Assembly (NCBI RefSeq): GCF_032062135.1
Contig: NC_092861.1
Coordinates: 64,769,608 to 64,833,607 of the forward strand
DNA: 64,000 nt
Direction: 5' to 3'
DNA from: Pyxicephalus adspersus
Taxonomy: Eukaryota; Chordata; Amphibia; Anura; Pyxicephalidae
Shown here: positions 48,426-60,471 of the stretch, piece after piece
Position numbering within the stretch: position 1 is the stretch's first letter
How the letters are laid out: every line of letters starts with the position of its first letter
The notes under the pieces: generated by a model
Databases searched by the model: none
Told to the model about the DNA's origin: nothing
What the model saw: the letters and a program-made list of their open reading frames with translations, nothing else
Position numbers and translations under genes: made by a program

Positions 48426-50097
48426 ATCACTTTGAGTCATAGTAGTAGAAGTATTTCAGTGAGCAGACATTAGAATTTTCAATCAGTTGAATTTTGGGGT
48501 AAATATGTAAAATATTAAGGAGATTTCATGGCTCAAGATCATTCTCTTTTTGGTTAGATCTACAACTCCATATTCCAAAAATAGTTCATACTATGGGAGC
48601 TGGAACAAGGCATCAGTTTGGCCAAAGTATTCCATCTGTCTTGTAATAATATGTGGATAGTGATACAAGACAGATCAGTGTTCTCCTCAGAATGTTCTCT
48701 GGTTGGAAAGAAGCTGTAGACGGGTGATGCATTCTCAGTAGTCACCCAAAAACAGACGGGTAATTACTGAAAATTCCGGGATGGTGTACCTGGCTAGGAG
48801 GGGCAGGGGAGAACACTGCAGATCTACAATGAAATATGCTTAGGATGGGGGCAGGGCTAATTACAGCCCAAACCTCAGGAATTCAAATCAGACCGGAAAG
48901 TAATCTGTAGAACACAAGTTTTTTCTCAGTAAACTAATCAAATCACTTAAGAATCTGCACAAGGCTTCCTTGGAAACATTTTTTCATGCAAATCATCAAT
49001 AAGACAGACAGATGCCACAGGTTATTTCTGATATAAAGACTCCAGCAAAAATAATTCTCTTATAGATGGTAGCAGGCCGAGCACCCACCAATATGGTATA
49101 TTCCCTTATGGACTTTATGACTATTACTAGAACTGACATGATGGGGTGACAGGCAGTCCACTTTTTAGAAAGTGTAGAAATAGCCAACCAATGTCAGTTT
49201 TAGTATAGACAAACCCTAAAATAGGTCTACAGGTTCTAATGGGTAACAGTATGTGAAATGTTTATAAAAGCAGACAATACCCTGTTTTGCTGCACCTGCA
49301 CTGTGTCTTTGCATCATTCCCAGCAGTCAGATGTTTGTGTGTATGATTATAATATCTTGTACAGACCAATAGAAGACATCACATTCCTGTCTGTATTTAC
49401 CAGTCTTCTGCACAAAAATCTTTTCGAATTGAATAGGATGATTGAGGATACTTATTATTACCATACTTGTCCACTGTATTAGCCTCATACCACCTTCTTA
49501 CTAAAGGATTATGTGATAAACAGAAATGTCCAATATTAAACACAAACCCAAAAGAATATAACAGCAGCGCAACGTCAAGCAGTTTGGCACTATGCACATC
49601 GTTTTTTGGATTATTGTCTAAAAACATTTACAACATTAAAATATTTTTCTGTTGGTCAGATTTAATGAAAAAGAGTGATGAACATGCTGGATGTGATGGT
49701 AATAAGCATTATTCATAAACTATATAAATTATCTTGTGTGTATGATTGATATTGCACAAGTACCAAGTAGTGTTTTCCATGTTAGTTCAGGGTATTTGCA
49801 AGTGTATAACCTTTTATATTAAATAGCTAATTCATCTTAAATACATGTATTTGTTCAATATCACAAAAATAAAAATACAGAACTGACCAGCATTCTTTTC
49901 TCTGCTGAGAAATCTTTAGTTTGTAAATTGTGATAGCAATATCAAACACTAGGTGGCCTCAGAGTCCACATTTCTTCTAGAGGAAACCTCACAATGACCT
50001 GTTTCCTGAAGTGGCTGTGTTCCTGTGTTAAGAGTAATTGCACTGTAGTCCCAGATTTGCAGTTCTCCTTAATTTTTTTTATCCGTACAGAACAGTT
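48426..50097 (-). other. rab23 3' UTR and downstream DNA
   Basis: This follows the rab23 stop on the minus strand. No clear polyadenylation signal could be assigned and no other gene is recognised. Confidence 0.4.
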
Positions 50098-50237
50098 CTA
50101 GAGCAAACTACAGCTGCTGAAAGGACTTTTGCTCTTCTTGGTCCTCTGCTTGTTTGGCCTTAAATTAATGACATTTCCTCCATTCATAGCATCTGTCTTT
50201 GTGCCAGAGTGACTGCCCCCGGCTGTGTTAAATACAC
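50098..50237 (-). CDS. rab23: RAB23 coding exon 6 (C-terminus)
   Basis: After the acceptor ttatttcag this exon encodes GVFNTAGGSHSGTKTDAMNG, then GNVINLRPNKQRTKKSKSPF and SSCSLL, ending at TAG (50098-50100). The hypervariable tail is basic, and its last four residues, CSLL, form a prenylation box. RAB23 is unusual among Rabs in having a single CaaX-type cysteine, and a final Leu favours geranylgeranylation. NLRPNKQRTKK is strongly conserved with other vertebrate RAB23 proteins. All six exons sum to 714 bases (237 codons plus stop), the usual RAB23 length. Confidence 0.96.
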
Positions 50238-50629
50238 CTGAAATAATAATAATACACAGAAGAGAATTGCCACATGTAATCAATGAATATATATATCAAA
50301 TTTATTTAGTAATATTGCACACACAGACACACAATACTGCACAATTCACTTACAGTTCAACTCTACATAATCCAACCAATGAGAGATCAGAAATTTATAA
50401 TCCAAGTCTGAACTTTAAACTCAAATCTGCATGCACTTCTAGTTCTGATGTTACGGTTACCAACAATATGCTTATTAGATCCTGATTATGTGATCACCAT
50501 GAGAATCACAAAGTTGCTTATAAGGTACAAGTCATGGCACCTTGCAGAAATAGTGGCATGCTGACAGCTCCAGCTATTCATGAAGAGTTTATTAGCAATC
50601 CACAAACTGAACATTTAGTCATTCATTAT

Positions 50630-50905
50630 TTTTATTGTTATACAGTATTTATATAGCGCCATCATATTACGCAGCGCTGTACATAGTCCATAGTCGTGTC
50701 ACTAACACTAACTTGTTAGGGAGAAGCCAATGAACCTAACTGCATGTTTTTAGGATGTGGGAGGAACTACCGGAGTACCTCACCCACGCAGACAAGGGGA
50801 GAACCTGCAAACCCCATGCAGATAATGTCCTGGCTGTGGATCGAACCTGGGACCTAGCGCTGCAAAGGCCGGAGTGCTAACCCCTGGGCCACCGTGCTGC
50901 CCTGG
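50630..50905 (-). mobile_element. tRNA-headed SINE, minus orientation
   Basis: The head lies at about 50902-50837 on the minus strand. It has a Pol III A box (tggcccagggg, complement of 50881-50891) and a B box (ggttcgatcc, complement of 50838-50847). The body contains the acgcagacaaggggagaacc and gcatgtttttaggatgtggg stretches, and the tail is tatttatatagcgcc. It sits in rab23 intron 5. A second copy in the opposite orientation is at 58556. Confidence 0.85.
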
Positions 50906-50958
50906 GTTTCATTCATCTGGGTTTGCTTTTTATTTATTACATTAACAATGGTGTTTAC

Positions 50959-51051
50959 CTATTTTGTTGCCACCCGTGTGCAGTACATCAGCGTCGTCTG
51001 CAGACTGTTGCTTTAGCCTTTGCAAATACTTGTCAGCCAGATATTTAAAAA
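50959..51051 (-). CDS. rab23: RAB23 coding exon 5
   Basis: This 93-base exon, acceptor tttttcag and donor gtaaac, encodes (V)FKYLADKYLQRLKQQSADDA, then DVLHTGGNKI and the first base of Gly192. It covers the last helix of the GTPase fold and the start of the tail. The DDADVLHTGGNK part is the least conserved region of the protein. Confidence 0.94.
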
Positions 51052-51394
51052 CTGAAAAAGAACACTTGCATGTTACTAGATGCACACTGCATACATTTAA
51101 TATTTTTTATACAGTAACTGAAAAAAGAACAAAAAGGTGAAACCTGTTAACTATTTTAATAGCTGGCAAAAGAAAAACATGTATATTGTGAACATTACAG
51201 AAACAGAATTTTTAATGGGTGTGGTTTATGTTTGTTTGCTCACCCATGAAAAGGAATATTCTAGGAGTGGACGCATGGCGCAGGGGTATGTAAGCAGAAT
51301 AACTAAGAAGCAAGGAGAATGCACAGGAAAGAAAAGAGGAGTTGAGAAATGGTGTAATTTTGTAAAGCACACAACTGTGCTTGCTGAGGCATAT

Positions 51395-51530
51395 AAATCG
51401 TAAGCTCTTTTGGGCAGGGTCCTCTCCTCCTGAGTCACTTTATCTGTATGTCATTTCCAACCCCTATTTAATGTACATCACTGTGTAATATGTTGTTACT
51501 ATATAAATAACATGTATTAATATTTGTAAT
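51395..51530 (+). repeat. 3' tail of a dispersed SINE/LINE family
   Basis: cgtaagctcttttgggcagg, then tcctctcctcctgagtcact, ttccaacccctatttaatgt and gttgttactatataaat match the tail typical of a common amphibian dispersed family ending in ctatataaat. It lies in rab23 intron 4. Confidence 0.55.
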
Positions 51531-52019
51531 ATTAATAAAGTGAGACAAGTTGCAGGAAATATGTAGTATAAAGGTACCCAGGAGAATGGCCAGTTAAGAA
51601 GTATTTTACAGGTAGTGAGGAATTATACCTGGGTTACAGGAGACGAGGAGTGTGGGGGTCAGTCAGCAAACAGTAAAAAAGATGAGAAAGAAAATCTGAT
51701 AAATGTTCGGGGCAGGACATGTTGCAAAGTAGCAGACACAGACGTGGGACAGACAGGTGACCAGAGGAGTGGTTAGTTTCCATGAGCAGTCTTCTAGAAT
51801 GCTAGGACAACATATTTTGGTGTAAAAGAGTATGATAGTACTTATGGTTTAAAATACTTTTGTGTTAATTATTCCAAAAGATACAGTTTCCCTCTTTAGT
51901 ATGTATATTGATATGTGCAAAGAAAACATTAAGAGAAAGTACCAACCTAAAGCCTCACAGGTCCTCAACTATTTAGGTGCAAATAAATAAATAAATGGGC
52001 AGCGTCTGACATCACTCAC

Positions 52020-52102
52020 CTTCAGTAACATTTAAATCTTCCTTAACAGATGTTCTGTAAAACCGCAATTTTAATCTCTTGGCTAGAGCTTCTGCCTCTT
52101 CA
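52020..52102 (-). CDS. rab23: RAB23 coding exon 4
   Basis: This 83-base exon, between an A/T-run acceptor (ttttttag) and the donor gtgagt, encodes (N)EEAEALAKRLKLRFYRTSVK, then EDLNVTE. TSVKEDLNV corresponds to the base-binding SAK-like G5 loop region of Rabs, where RAB23 characteristically has TSVK. Phases on both sides match exons 3 and 5. Confidence 0.95.
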
Positions 52103-53111
52103 CTAAAAAAAAAAAATACAATCAAGCACATCATATATTAGATAAATATAATCCATCTTTTTACACTGATAACAGTGGTTTGAATTTTTTTAATTTCATT
52201 TCCTTAAGACACACTAATTTAATCAAACCATTCATTATATCAATCATGTTGTTAAATGTAAGGCCAGAATAAAAGGATATATGAATCTCACCTACAAACA
52301 GAATAATCTTAAACTTCTGATTTAAAAGCTTTGACTGTGCTGAGCAAAACATTTAGGCAAATGTGCACTGAGGGTTCCATGAACCCTAAGGAAAACGGGG
52401 GCAGATAGTTCACTAGACTGCACAAATCACAAATCAGGTTGGGCTTGACTGGCTTTTTAAATACAAAGCACAGAAGCCCATTGGGAAATACCCTGCATAA
52501 CACAAAAATTAGCTACCTGCACGAATATAAAGGTCCAGTACACTGTGGCTATGAATGATGGGCTCAAAAAGCCTGTGTGCATTATAGAATGAATGGCTGT
52601 AGAGTAGTTTTGAAACAAACCACATACCAGACAGGGTCAGTGCAGTTTCATTCGACGAGTGATCATCAGCTTAAAATGTAATGGTCTACTACTTTCTTGC
52701 AATTATACAATTATAGCAAACTAACGCACATCCAAGACCTATTTTTTAGCTGCTACTGTATTCATTTGCTACAGAAACATACATGCTTAGCTTGAGTACC
52801 AGTTTGCTATTCCCTCTCATAACACAACCACAGATGACCATACATAACATTTGCCACACATTATCACTACTTCTCAAACACAAGGATGTCCTAAGTCTTT
52901 TACAAAAACCGTCAACACTTCTGTATCCTTTCTTTCTTCATAATAAAAGCAGGATTTTCATTGTGCTGAGACTTCAGACAGGTGATTGAGGCGTAAGAGA
53001 CAGTCATTCCAGATTTTTACTTTATACCGGAAACCCCTTTAAGATAAAAAAAAAAAAAAAATCTGGAAGTTTGATCAATGTAATGACATTGTCATGGGAA
53101 TGGTGGCATAC

Positions 53112-53268
53112 TTCTTAATAACAGTGTCATCAAGTAGGTCAATTTTATTCTGAACAAGAACCGTTGGGATGTCTCCAACTTCAGCCATCACTTTCTCCTT
53201 CCAGCTGGGCACTGCTTCAAAAGATTCCCTGTCTGTGGTAGAAAATACCAACACACAAGCCTGGGCAC
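53112..53268 (-). CDS. rab23: RAB23 coding exon 3
   Basis: This 157-base exon, acceptor ttgtcttttag and donor gtatgc, encodes GAQACVLVFSTTDRESFEAV, PSWKEKVMAEVGDIPTVLVQ, and NKIDLLDDTVIK. It holds the guanine-specificity motif NKID (residues 121-124). Intron 2 upstream contains the 895-base assembly gap. Confidence 0.96.
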
Positions 53269-55406
53269 CTAAAAGACAAGTTAAAAGTAGTTAAAAGTAG
53301 ATGAAAATCCTGAACAGATGACATTTTAAAACATTTTATTGATGTCCTTCTTTACAATCCAATCTCAATACTTTATGTAATTGCAGGTAAAGCAGAAATG
53401 TTTACTAAATAAAAGAGGAAGAGCTAAGGGGAAACTGACAATATGGTCGATTGATGGTATGGAGTCTATTGTGGAAGGGCTTCTGGTTTTGCATCACTGG
53501 CATTTCAAGTTGTTTAGACAAGAAAACTATCTGTACTAATTTATTCTTGAGAGGTTTCTATTACAATGTCAGAAACTTATTTGTAGGCTGTCAATTTTCA
53601 ATTGCTAAATAGACAAGGAAAGGACATGAGTCTGAATGCTCTCAGGAGCAGGTACTGCAAAAAAGGTTCTTTTATTTAGAAATACATGGCCAATGTGTGG
53701 CACTACATAAAGGAAAACCCACCACAACCTGAATTTTGATTGCATTCATTCCCAATATGACTGTATTGCTTTTGAGATTATAATGTACTTATATTGAAGT
53801 ATATGGCTGAATGGAAAGCTATGGTTTTTCCTCATGCATGAATCACTGTTCTGTCAAATCTGTATACATTATAAAAAGGGGAAAACATAGCTGCCCTTCA
53901 TCAGAGATCAAAGGATTAGATGATTTAAGTGGACTAGAAACGCATGGTCACTAGAGACTTGTCATTCTGCTCTCCATGTAACCAGCAATGGAGCTTCTTG
54001 ACCTATTCAGACAACATAAAGATCAAAATACATGTCACAATTGTAATTTTAATAAACTGTGGTTTAGTGGATCATTTTTCTGCATTAATAAAATAGATTT
54101 CTGTATGTTGCAGGCTTAGTTGCATTTGTTCTCCCTTAGATATAACTGTATTACTCATGCTGAAGTTTCCATTCTTAAAAATGATTCATGTGTGGTAATA
54201 TTTGGATATCCCTGCAGATAAACTGAGAGCGTCTCTTGTGATCTAGCTGTATCATTACCAGTTACTTAGCCTCTGCAATGTCCTCTTAAGACAAGCATGT
54301 ACAAAGGCTGCCATCTAGGATCCCAGAATAAATTGGTATGAACAGGCTTGTCAACAATATGGGGTTTGCCATTACAGCATTTTATACACAGGTTTTGGTT
54401 TTATTATCTAGAGAGTAACAGAGCAGGAAAAAGAATGTAGAACAGAATTCATACTGCAATGGCTGCAGGCTTCAGAAACTAGATAATATAGCCAGGGAAA
54501 GGAAGACATCCCTGGAGCCTGCATTTGTAAAACAGCTAAGTAGTAACAGTAGTTGCCAAATTGTAAGTACATTTGTAATGAGACATGCTTGAGCTGCCAT
54601 TGCTGATCTCCTTTTAAAAAAGTTAGTTACCTGAGTGAATCTGCTTTCAGTACTTTGAAGATACATACACCGTATCAATGGCACAAATTAATATACATTT
54701 TCTTTAATCCCTATCCCTTTTGTTCTGTGAATCAAAAGCATCAGCTTAACATTCTTAGAAATAGCACCTAGAAATGACAGCTTCTATAGTTATTGTATGA
54801 CCATTACCATTTGGGACATTTCTAAACAAAAAGAACCTCAAAGATAGCTTATATAAATAGATTTTAGGGCGGTCATCTCTTTACCTACCGGTTTCACCTT
54901 GCGGCTTCCTCAGGGGTTTTTAGACTTATTTATGGATGATGGAGCGTTAGTATCATAGGCAGGAGTTATTGCAGTATAGTCATCGTTTGAGATATATCTG
55001 GCAAAAGTGTCTAGATGTGGTCAGTTAACTCATAGGGGATAAAATAGCCAAGGGGGTGGGGTTTATTTCTCATAGATAAGAAAATCTTTTACCCATAGGC
55101 AAATGACAGGGTTCAGATTCTTATACAGAAAAAGATTGGTGGTAGTCAGCCAATAGTATGGCTAGTTGTAACAATCCGGGGGTGCTAAAGCTATTGTTTT
55201 ACTGCTGTAGATACAAGTATAGATTTTATTAAAAAACAAATCTTGTTTTAAAAATCTGACTCTTGAACAAAGTATTGCAAACAAAAAAAATTGCAGATAA
55301 AACTGAAAATATTAGCTAAAAGTGAAAAAGTGGAAAGAAGGAGCTGATTGAGGCTAATTAAGATAAACTAGTGGGTTAATAAGGGTAAAACAAATAATTT
55401 TACTTG

Positions 55407-56301
55407 NNNNNNNNNNNNNNNNNNNNNNNNNNNNNNNNNNNNNNNNNNNNNNNNNNNNNNNNNNNNNNNNNNNNNNNNNNNNNNNNNNNNNNNNNNNNNN
55501 NNNNNNNNNNNNNNNNNNNNNNNNNNNNNNNNNNNNNNNNNNNNNNNNNNNNNNNNNNNNNNNNNNNNNNNNNNNNNNNNNNNNNNNNNNNNNNNNNNNN
55601 NNNNNNNNNNNNNNNNNNNNNNNNNNNNNNNNNNNNNNNNNNNNNNNNNNNNNNNNNNNNNNNNNNNNNNNNNNNNNNNNNNNNNNNNNNNNNNNNNNNN
55701 NNNNNNNNNNNNNNNNNNNNNNNNNNNNNNNNNNNNNNNNNNNNNNNNNNNNNNNNNNNNNNNNNNNNNNNNNNNNNNNNNNNNNNNNNNNNNNNNNNNN
55801 NNNNNNNNNNNNNNNNNNNNNNNNNNNNNNNNNNNNNNNNNNNNNNNNNNNNNNNNNNNNNNNNNNNNNNNNNNNNNNNNNNNNNNNNNNNNNNNNNNNN
55901 NNNNNNNNNNNNNNNNNNNNNNNNNNNNNNNNNNNNNNNNNNNNNNNNNNNNNNNNNNNNNNNNNNNNNNNNNNNNNNNNNNNNNNNNNNNNNNNNNNNN
56001 NNNNNNNNNNNNNNNNNNNNNNNNNNNNNNNNNNNNNNNNNNNNNNNNNNNNNNNNNNNNNNNNNNNNNNNNNNNNNNNNNNNNNNNNNNNNNNNNNNNN
56101 NNNNNNNNNNNNNNNNNNNNNNNNNNNNNNNNNNNNNNNNNNNNNNNNNNNNNNNNNNNNNNNNNNNNNNNNNNNNNNNNNNNNNNNNNNNNNNNNNNNN
56201 NNNNNNNNNNNNNNNNNNNNNNNNNNNNNNNNNNNNNNNNNNNNNNNNNNNNNNNNNNNNNNNNNNNNNNNNNNNNNNNNNNNNNNNNNNNNNNNNNNNN
56301 N
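55407..56301. other. assembly gap (N run)
   Basis: 895 unspecified bases within rab23 intron 2. The long open frame spanning it consists of unknown residues and is not a gene. Confidence 0.99.
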
Positions 56302-56962
56302 TTGCTAGTGCAAGACTATTACGATTCTACCATTTCATCAGTACATGCGTTAATGTTAAAAGATTTGGAAAGGCTTTTATTCGAGCTTGTTAGTTAAACT
56401 GAAAGCTTTACATCTGATACTTTCTTTGCCGAAATCATGTCTGCAATCGCTTTCTCTAATAACGGAACAGATCTGATTAACTCCATGTTTAGTAACACCG
56501 ATAGAACAGTAATGTTAGCTAAGTGTTTGGGCAGGCTGCAGCATAACTAGCCAATAGATCAATATAATCAACACGTATTCATAGTGCCTACATATTAGGC
56601 ATAGCTTTACAAAGTCCAGTTTGCAATCCTGACTACAGGGCTCAGTGAATCTCATTTGAAAAGCTGAATGAGCTCTGCTACATGGTAAAAGTAACACCAA
56701 ACAACTGTATTTCCATATAAGCATAGACTATTGCTTAGGTGCTTTGAGAGCCTTTGCAAGTTGAATCCAGCCATTTCCAACTATAGTACAGAAAACAGCA
56801 CTGTTATTGTTTCCTTCTATTAATGTCAACATGCATTAGAAGTGTGGTAACAAATCAAGCTAGTATGGCCACCATCTGTTTCTGACTAGCTGATATTATG
56901 AAACTATAGGACCATGCATTATTTTTGGATGACCAGCACATAATGATTATGCTTGTTCTAAC

Positions 56963-57048
56963 CTCGGTAATACGCTTTAGTAATTGCATCAAATTCTTCT
57001 TGCCCAGCTGTGTCCCAAAGCATAAGCCGAACATCTTCATCATTTACT
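56963..57048 (-). CDS. rab23: RAB23 coding exon 2
   Basis: This 86-base exon, acceptor ttttcatctag and donor gttaga, encodes (Q)[19 protein letters not shown] and DAITKAYYR(G). WDTAGQE (from residue 63) is the G3/switch II motif with the catalytic glutamine Q68 present, so GTP hydrolysis capacity looks intact. Conservation is near complete. Confidence 0.96.
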
Positions 57049-57339
57049 CTAGATGAAAAAAGAAAAACATTGTCACAATAAACATGTTATACTAGGATAT
57101 TAAAACAGGCCTCTGCATCCAATTTTATCTTATCATTTTATTTAAGCCAAACATTTCCTGGGTCATTAAAATTAATTAAACTGCAGTTTATTTGTGCTAC
57201 TGCTAGGTTACCAAATGTAAGTGATCAGTTTATACTGATCAGGCTCTCTGATTAGTTCTTACTCATCACTCCATAGAATTAGTGTACCTTTAGCTACTCC
57301 ACACAATACAGCTGGGTCCTCTAACCTTTGTAGAGTGGT

Positions 57340-57666
57340 CAATGGTCCCCAAACTGTTGGAGCTAGTGTACCACTTAATTAATGGACTCTGGACCACACA
57401 TACGCGGGTAGCTGTATGTCACTCAATGGGGAAGAAAACAGTAACGTCATAATGCCGGAACCCACCCACTCTCACATTGCAGGCTCAGACCCAACCAGGG
57501 ACACAACCCGGCCACTGCCCTGAGCCTGCCATGCGAACCAGAGACATGGTCCACAGTTCTGGCCGGTGCACCCCCCACCCAAGCGAGGTCCTTCTCCTGA
57601 CCCCGCTAGTGGGTGCACAGGCCAAAGCTACGGCCCATAGACCGGGGGGTTGAGGACTCCTGCTCT
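57340..57666. mobile_element. hAT-like MITE, GC-rich
   Basis: The left part tggtccccaaactgttgg and the right part ccggggggttgaggactcct are imperfect inverted termini of the type found in hAT elements with ggtccccaa ends. The body is GC-rich (gaacccacccactctcacat, ccctgagcctgccatg) and non-coding. It lies in rab23 intron 1 (between coding exons 1 and 2). Confidence 0.6.
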
Positions 57667-57898
57667 AGATTGTACAATAATATAAAGTAACACATAAAAT
57701 CTAGGTCATTTTTACCAGAAATTGGTGGTATTGATACCATTTTATTTTTTCTTTAAAGGGTGACAAATTCTGCTCCACTTTATACAGTGCACAAATCAAT
57801 CACTCCAGTTTTTGCTCTACAATTACTTACATTGAGTGTCCCTACCTAGTCACTGTGGTACACATTACAGCATCAAAACCCGAGTTAGCCACCTGTGC

Positions 57899-57925
57899 AT
57901 TTTTTTTTTTGGGGGGGGGGGGGGG
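57899..57925. repeat. T-run followed by G-run
   Basis: About twelve T are followed by about fifteen G. It is a low-complexity tract prone to assembly and sequencing error, in rab23 intron 1. Confidence 0.85.
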
Positions 57926-58555
57926 AACCTGAGCTAAGCACCCCCCTTACCCAATACAACTCCATGAAGACAAGGTCCCTCAACACCAGATCACTAAACT
58001 GCCCATCACTAGAAAGGGGTTTCTTTATATTCATTAATTACAGAATCAGCATGCTAACTGCTAGAAAACATTCAGTTTGCACCTACAAAAGAGCAGGTGG
58101 ACAAGATGGCCATATGTAGCCTTAGGTAATTAGTAACTGACAATTTTCTTCTTCCGAGTATCACAGGGGAAAACAGACTTTCTTTGCTTTTCTGTTCTCA
58201 TTAGCAACAGAATAGGAAAGCAAGGATTTAGCCCTACAAATTAGTACCTCCTAATAGCAAATTTTCTGATGTAATCTTGTGCAGACAGGAAAAAAAAAAT
58301 ACAATAATAATAGTCCACACTGTAAATGTTTTCTTCTAACAACAATAGCTGCATAGTCCTGCTAATCCAATGGCTCAGGTACTTGGGTCAATGACCTTAA
58401 TGGCACATGGGTCAGTAGTTCTGGCTGCACATTTACTTTAATTCAGGCACTCAAAAGGTGATGTCTGAATACTGTCAGGAGATGAAAATTTTCAGAATGT
58501 GGCCTGCAATAACATCCAATACATTTATCTCAAAAAAGGTTTTCTTCAACTCTGG

Positions 58556-58790
58556 ATATGGCAGGCTCAGCGGCTAGCACTCTTGCCTTGCAGTACCCAG
58601 GTTTGGATATTGGCCAGGACGTTAATATGTATACTATTAGATTAATTTCCCCTATCCCCTCCCAAAGACCTTAGACTAAATTAGGGTCATTATATTTTGA
58701 GGTTCTCAGAGGGACAGTTCATAAAATGGCTATGGACTCCGTAAAGCACTGCACCATATGTTGGTGCTATATTCGTACTTGATTAATATA
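58556..58790 (+). mobile_element. tRNA-headed SINE, plus orientation
   Basis: ggcaggctcagcggctagca, then ctcttgccttgcagtaccca and ggccaggacgtta is the head of the same SINE as at 50630-50905, more diverged. The tail gaggttctcagagggacagt and gtgctatattcgta follows. It is in rab23 intron 1. Confidence 0.7.
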
Positions 58791-59910
58791 TTTTTAATAT
58801 GGTTATTCCTCATAAAGCAATCACAACAGAGTGCAAGTCCTCCAGTGTTTGTTTCAGGGCCCAATCAGATTGAAGCTGTGAGTTGCTCTAGTCCACCAAA
58901 ATATTTAACTGGTTGTGGGAACAAAAAGGTTGCTAGATGGAAGAGAATAGTGTAGCCATATTTAAGTAGCAAATGCAAAAAAAATACCAGGCCAATACTT
59001 TAGGAAGCAATTGTTTTTTTGCAACTATTGTGTGAAACATGTAACAAGTTAATTATCATTATTTCATACATACATATCAGGAAGTACTGAGATATACAAG
59101 CCTGTAACTATGAAATGCAATGTTAGTCTAGGGGAGTAATTTTTAAGGTAATCATGTTCTGGACAAAATCTTCATTACCAATGACACTGGAATGCGTATG
59201 ATTCTGGCTGTATTGTCAAGAATAATATACACAATCTAAATATAATGTAACACACTATGTGTGTGACTACTTTCATCTAGGCCATCAGCATTATAATGTG
59301 GTTTGTAGAGGTCAGTTCAGTACTTTGAGGTGGTCACTAACATACAATTTCCTTTTTTCAGACTCCAAAAGAGGTTTGAAAGTTTACTCATTACAGAGGA
59401 TCTGTTAGACACAGAATAAATGGCATCAGGCGGTGCACAGAAATAGTTTTTGTTAGTGATTAATTCACTAATGTTTAGTCTGCAGCCTGCAATGTCTAAA
59501 GAAAAGCTTGTCTCATGCAAAACTTTCCAAGTGCAATGTATTATGGGAATGTGTAGGCAAGCAGCTTGTACATTTTAAATAAATATCCTGGCAAGTGGCT
59601 GAAAAAACTGCATTGTGATTAGACCCCTACCAAACTCACTCACCAAACATTTTTTATGCTTTGAAACAAAAGAACCTCTGGCAGGTGAATACTGCCACCC
59701 TTGCTGGGAGGACTCACTCTTTTATATTATTACTATCCAGTATTTATATAGTGCTGAGATATTACGCAGCATTTTCCTGTTATGGACCACACTAATTTGT
59801 ATATTTCAGCCATGGGTCCAATAATTTTGCAATAGCTGTACAACTTATGATACCTACAATACCTAATATAAAATACATTTCAGGTGTTTTTTTGTTGCAG
59901 TTTGCTCCAA

Positions 59911-59914
<4 letters not shown>

Positions 59915-59948
<34 letters not shown>
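59915..59948. repeat. poly-T tract, 34 bases
   Basis: An uninterrupted T run. It may be the poly-A tail of a minus-strand retroelement insertion, but no body is recognised upstream on the minus strand. Confidence 0.9.
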
Positions 59949-59953
<5 letters not shown>

Positions 59954-60266
59954 TGGATAAAGTGATATAACCACATAATGACAACTGAGAAAGTAAGGGG
60001 AAATACCTCTACCATGAGAAGATACCTTAAAAGACAAACAAAATGTAAATATCTTCTGAACATGTGGCAACAATTCTACATTATTTTGATGGCCAACGTT
60101 GAGATAAAATTTGCAGTCTTCAACTTCTCATGGTAGAAATGCATTTCCCCTATATGCACACCAATACAATTAACAATGTCCCACATCCAATCTAATACTA
60201 ATATAATATTTACATTATTAAGTCTGTTGGAGTTACAAAAAGACAGATTTGAAGAAGCTTACTTAC

Positions 60267-60471
60267 TGAATTTGCCTTTCCAGAAAATCTACTCCAATAG
60301 TCTTCTTGTAATCCTTTGTAAATATCCCTTTGCAGTATCGCTGTATCATACTTGATTTTCCAACGGCTCCATTCCCCACTACCACCACTTTAATGGCCAC
60401 TTCCATATCTTCTTCCAACATTGTGTTTGTCTTGTTTGAGCAAAGCTGTTTACTTCTTCCTAATTTACAAC
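60267..60471 (-). CDS. rab23: RAB23 first coding exon (start and P-loop)
   Basis: RAB23 is a small GTPase that acts on endosomes and at the primary cilium and restrains Hedgehog signalling. After the acceptor actttacag there are 50 bases of 5' UTR, then ATG (60421-60419) and MLEEDMEVAIKVVVVGNGAV, GKSSMIQRYCKGIFTKDYKK, TIGVDFLERQI. The P-loop GNGAVGKS is at residues 16-23 and the switch I Thr at 41. The MLEEDMEVAIK start is identical to the known family start, so the longer upstream open frame is not used. The acceptor shows that at least one non-coding exon lies further upstream (above 60.5 kb). Confidence 0.96.

Noticed and set aside
55404..56393. Long plus-strand open frame of 329 codons
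   Set aside because: Almost all of it is the N-run gap; the short real tail has no domain signal.
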